From assembly GCA_040219275.1 (NCBI GenBank), contig JAVJSU010000041.1:110366-174365 (forward strand): 64,000 nucleotides of DNA, given 5' to 3'. The stretch comes from JAVJSU01 sp040219275. GTDB taxonomy: Bacteria; Chloroflexota; Anaerolineae; Aggregatilineales; Phototrophicaceae. The translations under genes were made by a program, and so were the position numbers. Below are positions 50,902 through 60,258 of the stretch, piece by piece. The notes under the pieces are model-generated. The model did not search any database. It saw only the letters and a list, made by a program, of their open reading frames with translations, and was not told the origin of the DNA. The first letter of the stretch is position 1. The number at the start of each line of letters is the position of its first letter.

Positions 50902-51225
50902 TTATTCATCCACGCCGATAACATTGACCGTTACGCTACGCACGGAGGATTTTTTCTGGTTCACGAATATCGACGTTAAACGGCGATCTGGCAACGTGCT
51001 CCGGCTATGCACAAGCACACGGGTGGCATATTTGTTGAGCGCATCCAGATCATCATGCACCGTCGCCATCAAGCGTGTTTCCGCCGGATCGATTGATTTC
51101 CACCAGAGGACAATCGGCGAGGAGAGGAATTGCGCCAATCCCGGACGATTCGGATAATCTTCCGTGCCCCATGCCCGTTCATGCGCCTGTACCAATTCCA
51201 GAAAATTATCCTCGTTTGCCATCAT
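50902..51225 (-). CDS. Small hypothetical protein (107 aa)
   Basis: Starts MMANEDNFLELVQAHERAWG and ends RSVTVNVIGVDE. It shows no membrane helix, signal peptide or known motif. Residues 30-45 (LAQFLSSPIVLWWKSIDPAE) are the most hydrophobic part. An AAAGGCAG ribosome binding site precedes the two adjacent ATG codons, and the codon use resembles neighbouring genes, which supports a real gene. It faces the broken cupin gene tail to tail. I do not recognise the family; a small alpha/beta fold is all I would suggest. Confidence 0.55.
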   Translation of the reverse strand: MMANEDNFLELVQAHERAWGTEDYPNRPGLAQFLSSPIVLWWKSIDPAETRLMATVHDDLDALNKYATRVLVHSRSTLPDRRLTSIFVNQKKSSVRSVTVNVIGVDE

Positions 51226-51480
51226 TTCTGCCTTTTTATTTGTAGAAGTCGCCCGCTTTTCAGTGTCACCATCTTCCGGTGGTAACTCTAAACACGCTTA
51301 TTTGTCCCGCCCCATCATAAATGATAGGCTACCATCAAGTATAGCTAGCTTTAGGAATATCACTAAATATGTGTTTTATGACTATGACCATCCCGCAGAA
51401 TCTTCTCAATAGATATTTAAGATTGAAAAGGCAGTGTTGTGCTATCATGGTATAAAGTAACCTTGAATGAGGCTTAGATT

Positions 51481-52563
51481 GTGAACTTACGTATACGGAC
51501 ACCCCGACTTAATGCAAGCAAACTCTTGATGATCGCCTTTGTGGTGGTGATCGCCCTTGGTGTATTCTCCGCCCCCGTTAGCGCACAGGAAGATTCGCCC
51601 GCGCTGACTCCGCTGGAGCAAATCCTCTCCGATCTTTATAATCGCATCAGCCCGTCTGTCGTCTCAATCGAGATTGACGAGCAGGGTGGCAGTAGCGGTG
51701 TATTTATCCCGCTCAGTTCCGGTTCTGGTTTTGTGATTGATAATCAGGGGCATATCGTCACCAATTTTCATGTTATCGACGGCGCGGATCGTATCGCGGT
51801 CAATTTCTTCGATGGAACGATCACCCGTGCGATTGTCGTCGGCACAGACCCCGCCTCGGATTTAGCGGTGATTCGTGTGGATGTTCCGCCGGAACGCCTA
51901 CAGCCGATCACATTCGCCAATTCCGACAATCTGATTATCGGTCAGCAGACCATCGCGCTAGGCAGTCCCTTCGGTGAACGCTGGACGATGACACTCGGTA
52001 TCGTTAGCGCGTTGGATCGCACCATCGAGGGCTTCACATCATTTAGCATCGGCGGGGTTATCCAGACCGACACACCCATCAATCCGGGCAACAGTGGCGG
52101 ACCTTTGCTTAACCTCGCGGGTGAGGTCATCGGCGTAAATTCACAAATTATCAGCGAGAACCGCATTAATGTAGGGGTTGGTTTCGCCGTCCCCAGCAAC
52201 TTAACCGCCCGCGTTGCGCAGGAACTCATCGAAAACGGGCGCGTAAATTATAGCTATATCGGCGTGAACGGTGATGAAGTCAACATCGACTATATCGAAC
52301 GCTATGGTCTGCCAAATGATACGCGTGGCGTGGTCGTCACCCGCATTGTGGGTAATGCACCCGCACAACAGGGTGGTTTACAGGCAATATCGAATAGTTC
52401 CGTAGACATCATCACTGCGGTGGATGGTCGTCCGGTGATGAACCTGAGCATGTTGATCGGCTATCTATCCAGCAGTACCGCACCCGGTCAAACGGTCACG
52501 ATGACGGTGTTGCGTGATGGACAGACCATCAACTTGCCCATCATCCTAACCGAACGCCCATAG
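51481..52563 (+). CDS. HtrA/Deg-type trypsin-like serine protease with PDZ domain
   Basis: 360 residues. An N-terminal signal anchor (KLLMIAFVVVIALGVFSAPV) is followed by a trypsin-like protease with a complete triad: His97 in IVTNFHVIDGA, Asp127 in DPASDLAVIRV, Ser205 in NPGNSGGPLLN. A C-terminal PDZ domain follows (about 265-358: GVVVTRIVGNAPAQQGGLQA, IITAVDGRPVMNLSMLIGYL, PGQTVTMTVLRDGQTINLPI). This is the standard single-PDZ Deg layout for extracytoplasmic protein quality control. The start is GTG at 51481 with GAGG upstream. Its own terminator follows. Confidence 0.93.
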   Translation: MNLRIRTPRLNASKLLMIAFVVVIALGVFSAPVSAQEDSPALTPLEQILSDLYNRISPSVVSIEIDEQGGSSGVFIPLSSGSGFVIDNQGHIVTNFHVIDGADRIAVNFFDGTITRAIVVGTDPASDLAVIRVDVPPERLQPITFANSDNLIIGQQTIALGSPFGERWTMTLGIVSALDRTIEGFTSFSIGGVIQTDTPINPGNSGGPLLNLAGEVIGVNSQIISENRINVGVGFAVPSNLTARVAQELIENGRVNYSYIGVNGDEVNIDYIERYGLPNDTRGVVVTRIVGNAPAQQGGLQAISNSSVDIITAVDGRPVMNLSMLIGYLSSSTAPGQTVTMTVLRDGQTINLPIILTERP

Positions 52564-52595
52564 TATCGCTTCCACCGCTTAACGACCCATCACTG

Positions 52596-52623
52596 ACCCT
52601 ATCCGTTTGGATGGGGTTTTTGT
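52596..52623 (+). terminator. Rho-independent terminator after the HtrA gene
   Basis: ACCCTATCC (52596-52604) pairs with GGATGGGGT (52609-52617), one G-T pair, 4-nt loop, followed by TTTTTG. Confidence 0.8.
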
Positions 52624-52695
52624 TTGTTGCGTAGGATTTTCCTTATACTTCGATACATGCTGAATAATAACGAAACTGAACGAGGAGGCTTTAAC

Positions 52696-53502
52696 ATGCA
52701 AATCCCCGACCAGCGTACTTCACAATCGCAACCAGCACAGGTATCAGAATCAGCACTCATGTCATCCGTCCGCAACCTGATGCCCGGTAAAGTCCTACGC
52801 TTACTCGGTCTGGTGGTGCTGGTGCAATCCATCTACCCGATCACGGCGGATAATTCCGTTGTCTCGGTGCTGATTTATCAATTCCTCTATATGACACTGC
52901 TGATCGCCGGTGGTTTGGTCTCCAATGAAAGCCCCATTTACACCCGAATTTTGGGTGTGTTGGGCGTAACATGGGTGATCGTCGGTGGGATTTATGCCTT
53001 TAATCAAGAAGCAGTCTGGGCGCAACTCATCACGTATCTGGTCATCATTGCATTTCAGACCGTCGTTACCAAAGTGATGATTCAATATATTTTCATCTCC
53101 CGCGTGGTCAACCGAGAAGTGATTTATGCGGCGGTTGCGGTTTACTTCTTGCTAGGGGCGATCTTCGTGCCCATCTACGGCATTATCGAAACGATCACGT
53201 TCCACACAATGGACGGCGCACACGCCATCAGCGATAGTACCGTTGCGGCGGGGCAACCCATCCCGTGGCAGACCTTCATCTATTATAGCTACGCCACGCT
53301 GACCACAGTCGGTTATGGCGATGTCCTACCCGTGACGATGTGGGCGCGTTCTGCCGCCAGCTTAGAAGCCATCATCGGCGTGATGTACGTGACGATTATC
53401 ATGGCGCGGTTGGTGGGTATGTATGCCTCCCGCGAGGTGGACGAAGCCTTTGATGAATTTGAGGAACGCGAAGACACGAAAGACCGACAGCAGAAGTCAT
53501 GA
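52696..53502 (+). CDS. Voltage-gated-like K+ channel protein
   Basis: 268 residues with six hydrophobic segments (about 40-235). The pore loop holds TTVGYGDVLPVT with the K+ selectivity filter TVGYGD at residues 204-209, followed by the inner helix AASLEAIIGVMYVTIIMARL. The acidic tail (EVDEAFDEFEEREDTKDRQQ) is short. The voltage-sensor-like helices lack the regular Arg ladder of true voltage-gated channels, so gating is unclear. The ATG at 52696 has a strong GAGGAGG site; a longer frame from 52624 runs through the preceding terminator. It acts in the inner membrane, in potassium homeostasis by family. Confidence 0.9.
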   Translation: MQIPDQRTSQSQPAQVSESALMSSVRNLMPGKVLRLLGLVVLVQSIYPITADNSVVSVLIYQFLYMTLLIAGGLVSNESPIYTRILGVLGVTWVIVGGIYAFNQEAVWAQLITYLVIIAFQTVVTKVMIQYIFISRVVNREVIYAAVAVYFLLGAIFVPIYGIIETITFHTMDGAHAISDSTVAAGQPIPWQTFIYYSYATLTTVGYGDVLPVTMWARSAASLEAIIGVMYVTIIMARLVGMYASREVDEAFDEFEEREDTKDRQQKS

Positions 53503-53689
53503 ACACGTCCAGATTTATACTCCCCAACCCGACATTTACTAAACGATTTCCCTACCATCGTGAGAAAATTTACGACTTTAGCAAATGTAAACAAATCTGA
53601 ACGTATCCTTTAGTGTATAATTTCGGTATGTATTTGTAACGTTATCGTATTCTGGAAATTATCACCCGAAAAATCAGTCAGGTACCGAA

Positions 53690-56600
53690 ATGACCCAAAA
53701 TCGAATTCAACCCTTCATTCTATTATTGGTAGTATTGGTGCTGTTTTCTGTTTTGCCTGCAATGGCACAGGAAACGACACCGGATCCACAACCCACACCG
53801 GAAACAACGGCTAATGTCGTCGTCACGGAAATTACGCCCTCGCCCACCGGAGTCGTTACCGCTGAGCCAACAGCAGAGCCTGTGACTCCTACACCAACGA
53901 GCACAGCAACCGATGAAGTGATTGTGATCGATTCGCCGGAAGCCACAGCAGAAGTGACCGATTCACCGGAACTCACGCCTGAAGTGACACCGGATGCAGA
54001 AATCACCGAAGAACCGGGCGTGGTCGTCATCCCGCCTGCCGGGGAAGAAGTAGTAGAAGAAGACCCCCTTTCTTCTGTACAACGCTCCAACCCGACAACA
54101 TCAACCCTCCCGCAAATCCCGACCACAGGCGATGTCACCGTGATCGTCGGTTTGAATATGAATCGGGGCAGATCAGGCGGTGGATCAGGTGGATCAAGCG
54201 AACTCGGCATGGCATTCACCCACAGCGCCATCCAGCAAGCACAGGAAGCGCTGGCGGTCAACATGCGCCAATTTAACGCCAATATCATCACACGCTTTAG
54301 TGAATTTCCCGCGATGGGCATGACCGTGAACCAATCCGGTCTGGCATATCTGCGGAGTAGCAATCTGGTGCAATATATCCAACCTGTCGAATACCGCCAG
54401 CGTGCCATGAACACCAGCCTTGATGTCATCGGTGTCACAACCGGCGGCGGGGCGAACCTCAACATCACCGAAACCGGCGTAACCGATGGTGGACCCGGTT
54501 GGGTTGTCGCCGTGATTGACGGGATGCCTTTTTATAATCACAATTTCTTGCAGGGACGTACCGTTTCGCCGATGTGCTGGAACAGTGGGAACGGTGTAAC
54601 CACCACCACGCCGGGTACAGTCGCCTGTCCTTATGACGGTCATGGTACACACGTTGCCGGTACAATTGCCGGCGGGGGATCAGTTCAGCTTCAAAGTTTG
54701 CCAAGTGGTAATCGTCTCAACGGTGTCGCACGTCAGGCACGCATCATGCCCCTCGGTGTCTTTAATGGGGAAAATGCCTCTGATCTGGACATCCTCGCCG
54801 CCCTGAATTATGTCTATTCACAACGCAACAACTATCCCATCGCCGCGGTCAATATGAGTCTCGGTGGTGGGCGCTTTACCTCGGTATGTAACGCGTCCTA
54901 TCCTGCTTATTACAATATTGCCGCCTTACTCAGAGGAGCAGGCATCGCCGTTGTCGCCGCATCTGGCAATGATGCCTACTCGACTGCCATGAGCGCACCC
55001 GCCTGTGTGTCGAACATTATCAGTGTGGGCGCGACAAATGATAATGACACCGTACCTACCTTCACCAATTATGCCAGTTTCCTTGATCTGATGGCTCCTG
55101 GCAATGTGATCTATTCTTCAACGATTAATGATGCGGATAACAATCCTAATACGGTCACTAATCCGAATCCAAATAACAATTTGTATGGTGCTCTTAACGG
55201 CACATCAATGGCATCGCCCCATGTAGCGGGGACGTTCGCGTTGATGCGGCAAGCCTCCCCAACAGCCAGCGTAGATTCGATGTTGGCGCTCCTCAAACAA
55301 TATGGCACAACGGTCAGCGATCAACCCAACACAAACCTCACATGGCGACGTATTAATGTCGATGATGTGCTCGGTCAGGTATATCGCTTGAATTCGCCCA
55401 ATGTAAGCTCCACCGTGCGTTATCGTGCGCCGAGTTTCACCTGGGGTGCGGCAGACAACGCGACTTTTTATGAATTGATCGTGGTGGATGTAACCAACCC
55501 CGCCGCGCCTTTAACTGTCTTACAGAAATGGTTTCAACCGGGTGTGTCGCCGGAAATAACCTGCACCACGACCTGTACCGTTAATCTGGCAACAGATATG
55601 AATATGGGGAGCGGTGGCAGTGTGCAATGGTACGTACGAGCGTATAATCCAACATACGGTTATGACCCGTATATGGGACCCCAGAACTTCACGTTATCTG
55701 CGCTCACATCGAGTAGTCCAACGGGCAACCCAATCTCACCGCAAACGGGCTTGATGACCTACTCATGGACGGGTATAGCAGACGCGTCACACTATCAAAT
55801 TTATGTCGCCAACAGCGCGGGCGTGGGCATCATTAATGAATGGGTCACTTCCGGCAATGCGCTTTGTGGCGGTGGCGGAACGTGTACATTTACCCCCACC
55901 ACACCTGTAGCGAATGGGCTGAATACATGGTACGTGCGTGCCTTTAAAGCCAACACCTACGGTCCCTGGTCTGTCGGACGAACATTTACATTGGCAGTAC
56001 AGGCACCCGCAATACCAACACTGTCTAACCCGACCAGCCTGAGCACACCCCGTCCCTTACTGAGCTTCTCCGGCACGGCAGGCTCGACAGCCTTTGAAGT
56101 CTACATCGTAAAAGAAAGCGCCCCCGGTGTAACAGTGATGTATCAATCATACACACGGACGCAAGCCTGTGGCTCACCGACTGGCACATCCTGTAATCTT
56201 GTGCAACTGAATGTCGATTTGCTGGCAAATGAGACCTACAACTACTATGTCCGCGCTTATGGTGCAGGCGGTTGGAGCAACTGGTCAGCGCCATACTCAT
56301 TTATGCTCGCTGTGCCGGTTCCACCGTTACCCACGAACTTAACACAGAATGCGGTTGCACAGCGCGGCTATAACCCGACTTTCACATGGTCTGAAGCCAA
56401 CGAAAACGCAACCTACTACGAACTCATCATCTATACACAGGGGTGGGCAACGGCGGTGCATCAGGTCTGGTATCAACGTGGCAACAGCATCATGACCTGC
56501 AATAGTGGCACCTGTTCGGTCACACCAAGTCTTATCCTTACCAATCAGAATTATGAGTGGGGTGTGCGTGCCTATAACGCCGCCGGATTCAGCACGGGCG

Positions 56601-57640
56601 GCACGGGCGGTTATGCCCTATCCACCATCAACCTGAGTGGGATGACTGCGCCGAATGCCGCTAACTTCCTTCCGGGTGGTTGGCAGGTGTTCAATGTCGC
56701 TACCATCAATATAGATGATCCGATCTTCCAGTTTAACGACATTGCGAATGCCAATTACTATGAGTTGTATATCAACAATAGTGTTGGAACAGTGTTGCAT
56801 CAGATGTGGTATCCGAGGACTGGCAACTGTAACGCTGGTACATGCACCGTCTCTCCGGCGAACCTCTATCTAGCGACCAACGGCACCTATGGCTTCTATG
56901 TCCGTGCTTATGGTCCTGCCGGACTTAGTGTTGGTGGACCGTATGGTAATGGTTATGCAGGCGAAACGTTCACCGTTGCCACAGCCAATATCGCCAATGA
57001 ACGCCCCGAAACCCTTACCCGCGTCACCGCCGCAGATGACAACACACCCACATTGCGTTGGGTTGAAGTCACCGATGGCACATGGTATCGTGTGTACATC
57101 ACCAACGCCAGCACTGGCGCGGTGGTGCTTGACCAATGGCGGCATTACACCAGCATGAACTGTGGCTCAATCTCCACAAGTACGACCTGTTCATGGGTAG
57201 ATGCGGTCAATCTGACGAACGGTACGTATAACTGGTACGTACAGGGGTATAGTCCAGCGGGCTACAGTTTATGGAGTGACTCTGACCTAAATACAACCGC
57301 GCTTGAACCCAACACCTTCACCATCGCTGTACCTGCGCCGGATGCCGCAACCCTCACCGCACCGACTAACGGCACCATTGATGACGACGGTATCGTGACT
57401 TTCACATGGAATTTGGCGAGCAACGCGACCGCTTACTACTTGCAGGTCTATCCGACGGGCAGTCTAGTAAATACCTTCGGGCAATGGTTTACCACCAGCG
57501 AAGTCTGTACGGCAACCTGTACCAGGACCATCACCTTACCCCCCGGTAATTATAGCTGGCGGATTAACACCTACGGACCGGGCACAATCGGCATAAATTA
57601 TTCCCCTTCATCAATCCGCACTCTGGCTGTGCTCGAATAA
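53690..57640 (+). CDS. Giant secreted subtilisin-like protease with seven Cys-paired repeats
   Basis: 1316 residues. A signal peptide (FILLLVVLVLFSVLPAMA) is followed by a Thr/Pro/Glu linker (30-145) and an inhibitor-I9-like prodomain (about 146-240, DVTVIVGLNMNRG to YIQPVEYRQ). The subtilase domain has Asp277 (VVAVIDGMPF), His318 (DGHGTHVAGTIAGG), Asn in AASGND, and Ser506 (NGTSMASPHVAGTFALM). After it come seven repeats of about 100 residues of fibronectin-like sandwich type, each ending in NGTYNWYVRAYG-like strands. Each holds one Cys pair such as CTTTC, CGGGGTC, CNSGTC, CNAGTC or CTATC. The usual DTG around Asp is DGM. It is exported and probably adhesive or substrate-binding through the repeats. 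Its terminator follows. Confidence 0.92.
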   Translation: MTQNRIQPFILLLVVLVLFSVLPAMAQETTPDPQPTPETTANVVVTEITPSPTGVVTAEPTAEPVTPTPTSTATDEVIVIDSPEATAEVTDSPELTPEVTPDAEITEEPGVVVIPPAGEEVVEEDPLSSVQRSNPTTSTLPQIPTTGDVTVIVGLNMNRGRSGGGSGGSSELGMAFTHSAIQQAQEALAVNMRQFNANIITRFSEFPAMGMTVNQSGLAYLRSSNLVQYIQPVEYRQRAMNTSLDVIGVTTGGGANLNITETGVTDGGPGWVVAVIDGMPFYNHNFLQGRTVSPMCWNSGNGVTTTTPGTVACPYDGHGTHVAGTIAGGGSVQLQSLPSGNRLNGVARQARIMPLGVFNGENASDLDILAALNYVYSQRNNYPIAAVNMSLGGGRFTSVCNASYPAYYNIAALLRGAGIAVVAASGNDAYSTAMSAPACVSNIISVGATNDNDTVPTFTNYASFLDLMAPGNVIYSSTINDADNNPNTVTNPNPNNNLYGALNGTSMASPHVAGTFALMRQASPTASVDSMLALLKQYGTTVSDQPNTNLTWRRINVDDVLGQVYRLNSPNVSSTVRYRAPSFTWGAADNATFYELIVVDVTNPAAPLTVLQKWFQPGVSPEITCTTTCTVNLATDMNMGSGGSVQWYVRAYNPTYGYDPYMGPQNFTLSALTSSSPTGNPISPQTGLMTYSWTGIADASHYQIYVANSAGVGIINEWVTSGNALCGGGGTCTFTPTTPVANGLNTWYVRAFKANTYGPWSVGRTFTLAVQAPAIPTLSNPTSLSTPRPLLSFSGTAGSTAFEVYIVKESAPGVTVMYQSYTRTQACGSPTGTSCNLVQLNVDLLANETYNYYVRAYGAGGWSNWSAPYSFMLAVPVPPLPTNLTQNAVAQRGYNPTFTWSEANENATYYELIIYTQGWATAVHQVWYQRGNSIMTCNSGTCSVTPSLILTNQNYEWGVRAYNAAGFSTGGTGGYALSTINLSGMTAPNAANFLPGGWQVFNVATINIDDPIFQFNDIANANYYELYINNSVGTVLHQMWYPRTGNCNAGTCTVSPANLYLATNGTYGFYVRAYGPAGLSVGGPYGNGYAGETFTVATANIANERPETLTRVTAADDNTPTLRWVEVTDGTWYRVYITNASTGAVVLDQWRHYTSMNCGSISTSTTCSWVDAVNLTNGTYNWYVQGYSPAGYSLWSDSDLNTTALEPNTFTIAVPAPDAATLTAPTNGTIDDDGIVTFTWNLASNATAYYLQVYPTGSLVNTFGQWFTTSEVCTATCTRTITLPPGNYSWRINTYGPGTIGINYSPSSIRTLAVLE

Positions 57641-57675
57641 GCACAACCGCGGTCATCATAATTCCGCACCATCCG

Positions 57676-57712
57676 CACCGCATCCTGAATTTATGGGATG
57701 CGGTGTTTTTTT
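57676..57712 (+). terminator. Rho-independent terminator after the subtilase gene
   Basis: CACCGCATCC (57676-57685) pairs perfectly with GGATGCGGTG (57696-57705) around a 10-nt loop, followed by seven T. Confidence 0.88.
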
Positions 57713-57834
57713 ACACCCAAGCGCAACTTAACCACTTTCTAACCTTAACTTTCGTGGCTCGTTGTCTTGGCATACAATAAACAGTATATCTACGCTAATA
57801 ACTTCATACATAGGTTGCAAGGAGCGTAATTAAT

Positions 57835-59265
57835 ATGGCATCAGCAGTGATACTCGGCTTCGCATATGACTCACCGGTGACAGAATTTCCGGTACGCACC
57901 GGACCCGGTACAACATTCGCAAAAGCACCTTTTACCGTGTCCAAAGGCACCGCAAATCTCGTCATTCTGGATGTTCAGCCGGATTCTCAAAGCACCGCCA
58001 GCGACTTCGGGCGCGTCTATCAGTGGTTTAATCTGCAACTCCCGAACGGGTCAACCGGATGGATGCGCGGGCATGTGGTCGGCATCAGCGGCGATCTGAA
58101 CAATTGGGGCTATGGGGTAGTACCCACTCCCACCCATGCCTATACCCTCATCCGGCAGGCAGTTCCGGTGACCGTGTCCACACCCTCAACCGAAGTGAAC
58201 ATCAATATCGACCTTGAAAGTGGCACAGAAAAACCCGCCGCCACCGTGCAGACCAGCGGTTTACAATCCGGCGCGACCAAACCGACAGCAAATTCCGGCG
58301 CGACCAAACCAGCCGACACATCCGGCAGTATTTTCGGCGGCGGCACAGTATCCGACGCGGTCAACACGGCGACCAAGCCCACCGGCACAGAAGTCACCAC
58401 CGGCACAGGCAGTTCTGAAGGTCTGGTGCAGGGACGGACGAAACCGACCACCCCGCCCAAAGCCATCATCAAAACGATGAACGCCGCCAACACCCGTTTA
58501 GGTCCGGGCGTAGGCTTTGCGCGTGGCACACCCATCCCGCGCAACGAACAGGTTGATCTTGTCGCCGTTCAACTTGAGCAGGGCGGGCAGAATTATCGCT
58601 GGTTCCAATTTCTGCATCAGGGTCAGCAAGCGTGGATTCGTGAAGACCTCGTGACGTGGGATGGCGATACAGAGGCGCTCGGCTTCCAATGGGATACCTA
58701 CCCCGCGCCGATGGGCGATAATCGCTGGTGGGTGCGCGGTTGGAACTTCGGCAATGATTACAACCCCGCCATTCCTAAGCATGACGGCTGGGATTTGGGC
58801 GCTCAGGTGGGCGAACCCGTCTACGCCGGACCTGAAGGTGGCAAGGTGATTAAAGTCCACAAATGCACCAAATGCACCGCCTCACAACCAAGCTCGGTGA
58901 GTCAGGGTTTTTCGCTCGGCGATGCCAGCATCTGGAATGATCCGGCGTGGGGCTGGGGCTATGGCAATTTCGTCATCATCCGCTACCTGAACGAACAATT
59001 ACCGGACTCCACCAGAACGACATTGGAGAAACGGGGTTTCCCTGGCGGGCATATTTACGTCAATTATGCCCACTTGAACGAGATGCGCGTCACGGAAGGG
59101 CAGGAACTCGGCGCGGGTGAAATCTTCGCCAGTTGTGGCAACACCGGCAACTCGGAAGGTCCCCACGTCCATCTGGAAATCCGCGCCAGCACCAATCCAA
59201 ACGTCACCAGTTGGGGGAGCCTCAAAGACAACCGCATGAACCCGATTGTGCTGTTTAAACGCTAA
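57835..59265 (+). CDS. SH3-domain protein with M23 (LytM-like) peptidase domain
   Basis: 476 residues. Two SH3-like regions are visible (about 10-90: FPVRTGPGTTFAKAPF, WMRGHVVGISG; and about 210-285: ANTRLGPGVGFARGTPIP, AWIREDLVTWDG). A low-complexity linker with repeated GATKPT units separates them. The C-terminal M23 domain has HDGWDLGA (metal His and Asp), YVNYAHLNEM, and SEGPHVHLEIR (HxH), so the zinc site looks complete. M23 enzymes cut peptidoglycan cross-bridges. A CKTC-like insert (HKCTKCTASQPSS) is unusual. No signal peptide or membrane helix is visible at the N-terminus (MASAVILGFAYDSPV), although substrate and fold are extracytoplasmic. AAGGAG precedes the ATG. Confidence 0.87.
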   Translation: MASAVILGFAYDSPVTEFPVRTGPGTTFAKAPFTVSKGTANLVILDVQPDSQSTASDFGRVYQWFNLQLPNGSTGWMRGHVVGISGDLNNWGYGVVPTPTHAYTLIRQAVPVTVSTPSTEVNINIDLESGTEKPAATVQTSGLQSGATKPTANSGATKPADTSGSIFGGGTVSDAVNTATKPTGTEVTTGTGSSEGLVQGRTKPTTPPKAIIKTMNAANTRLGPGVGFARGTPIPRNEQVDLVAVQLEQGGQNYRWFQFLHQGQQAWIREDLVTWDGDTEALGFQWDTYPAPMGDNRWWVRGWNFGNDYNPAIPKHDGWDLGAQVGEPVYAGPEGGKVIKVHKCTKCTASQPSSVSQGFSLGDASIWNDPAWGWGYGNFVIIRYLNEQLPDSTRTTLEKRGFPGGHIYVNYAHLNEMRVTEGQELGAGEIFASCGNTGNSEGPHVHLEIRASTNPNVTSWGSLKDNRMNPIVLFKR

Positions 59266-59289
59266 AGCAAATTTTTATGTGAACTTTCG

Positions 59290-59327
59290 ACGTGGTTAGG
59301 GTAAACAATGCCCTGGCCACGTTTTTT
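59290..59327 (+). terminator. Rho-independent terminator after the SH3-M23 gene
   Basis: ACGTGGTTAGGG (59290-59301) pairs with CCCTGGCCACGT (59311-59322), two G-T pairs, 9-nt loop, then six T. Confidence 0.85.
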
Positions 59328-59331
59328 GAGT

Positions 59332-59748
59332 CTATGCTCGGTGCTTTTGTTTCAACTCATCCTCAGCATACTCAAACAGTTCCCCATCATCGGTCAACGC
59401 ATATGTGTCATAATCGGCATCGTCGTTTTTGAATTTTGCCTCATCTGTGGCGAGCATTTTGCGCCGTTTCACCTCAGCCATGATGCGCGCCTCACGATTA
59501 TTTTTCCCTTTGCCGTGATTAAAATAATAGTGGCTCATGTGGTAAAGGATGATCGGTGTCCAGACCAACCATAAGAGAAATAGCCAGCCGAACCACTCAT
59601 CATTAATTAAGACGGAAAATCCTAAAATTATAGTCAACACTATAGGAGAATAGAGAAGCAAATGCACTATCAGGAGCATCCTTGCTCTAAACTTGGCGCG
59701 AAATTCCCGCCGAACCTGTGCCTCAAGTATCTGATCGCTGTTTTCCAT
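59332..59748 (-). CDS. 2TM-domain protein, tandem copy 1
   Basis: 138 residues with two membrane helices (LLIVHLLLYSPIVLTIILGF and WFGWLFLLWLVWTPIILYHM) joined by a short polar loop. A basic segment follows (HGKGKNNREARIMAEVKRRK), then an acidic C-terminus (LATDEAKFKNDDADYDTYAL, LFEYAEDELKQKHRA). The layout matches 2TM-domain proteins, whose role is unknown. The neighbour at 59773 is clearly its duplicate: the C-terminal halves are almost identical while the membrane parts have diverged. GGGAGG precedes the ATG. Confidence 0.8.
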   Translation of the reverse strand: MENSDQILEAQVRREFRAKFRARMLLIVHLLLYSPIVLTIILGFSVLINDEWFGWLFLLWLVWTPIILYHMSHYYFNHGKGKNNREARIMAEVKRRKMLATDEAKFKNDDADYDTYALTDDGELFEYAEDELKQKHRA

Positions 59749-59772
59749 TCTTCACGCCTCCCACTTCATGAT

Positions 59773-60195
59773 TTATGCCTGATATTTCCGCTTCAATTCA
59801 TCCTCAGCATACTCAAACAGTTCCCCATCATCGCTCAACGCATACCTATCATAATCAGCATCGTCGTTTTTGAATTTTGCCTCATCTGTGGCGAGCAACT
59901 TACGGCGCTGGACTTCTGCGTAGATTTTTTCTTCACGGCGTGCTTTGCCTCTGCCGTGCCAGAAATAAAAATAGGCACTATGGAGACCGACCAGCACCGT
60001 CCAAACCAGTGCCATATAAAGCACCCCACTAGGACGACCCGGTGACCAATGATCGAGTTGATTGATGATACTACTCAGAGTAAAACCTACAATAAAGGCA
60101 ATATACAGGACAATGTGTGCTCTCAACAACATTTTTGCCCGAAATTGTGCCCAAAATTCCTTACGCACCTGCGCTTCAAGAGCTTGTTCGCTCAC
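59773..60195 (-). CDS. 2TM-domain protein, tandem copy 2
   Basis: 140 residues in the same order as the neighbour: MSEQALEAQVRKEFWAQF, two membrane helices (HIVLYIAFIVGFTLSS and VLYMALVWTVLVGLHSAYFY), a basic segment HGRGKARREEKIYAEVQRRK, and an acidic C-terminus LATDEAKFKNDDADYDRYAL and LFEYAEDELKRKYQA. The start is GTG at 60195 with GAGGTGAG upstream. The 25-bp gap between the pair suggests one transcript. Family function unknown. Confidence 0.8.
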   Translation of the reverse strand: MSEQALEAQVRKEFWAQFRAKMLLRAHIVLYIAFIVGFTLSSIINQLDHWSPGRPSGVLYMALVWTVLVGLHSAYFYFWHGRGKARREEKIYAEVQRRKLLATDEAKFKNDDADYDRYALSDDGELFEYAEDELKRKYQA

Positions 60196-60258
60196 GTCTC
60201 ACCTCGCAAATTGACCTATTCCCTCGATAACGTATACGCAATCTCGCGCAAAAAGTTG

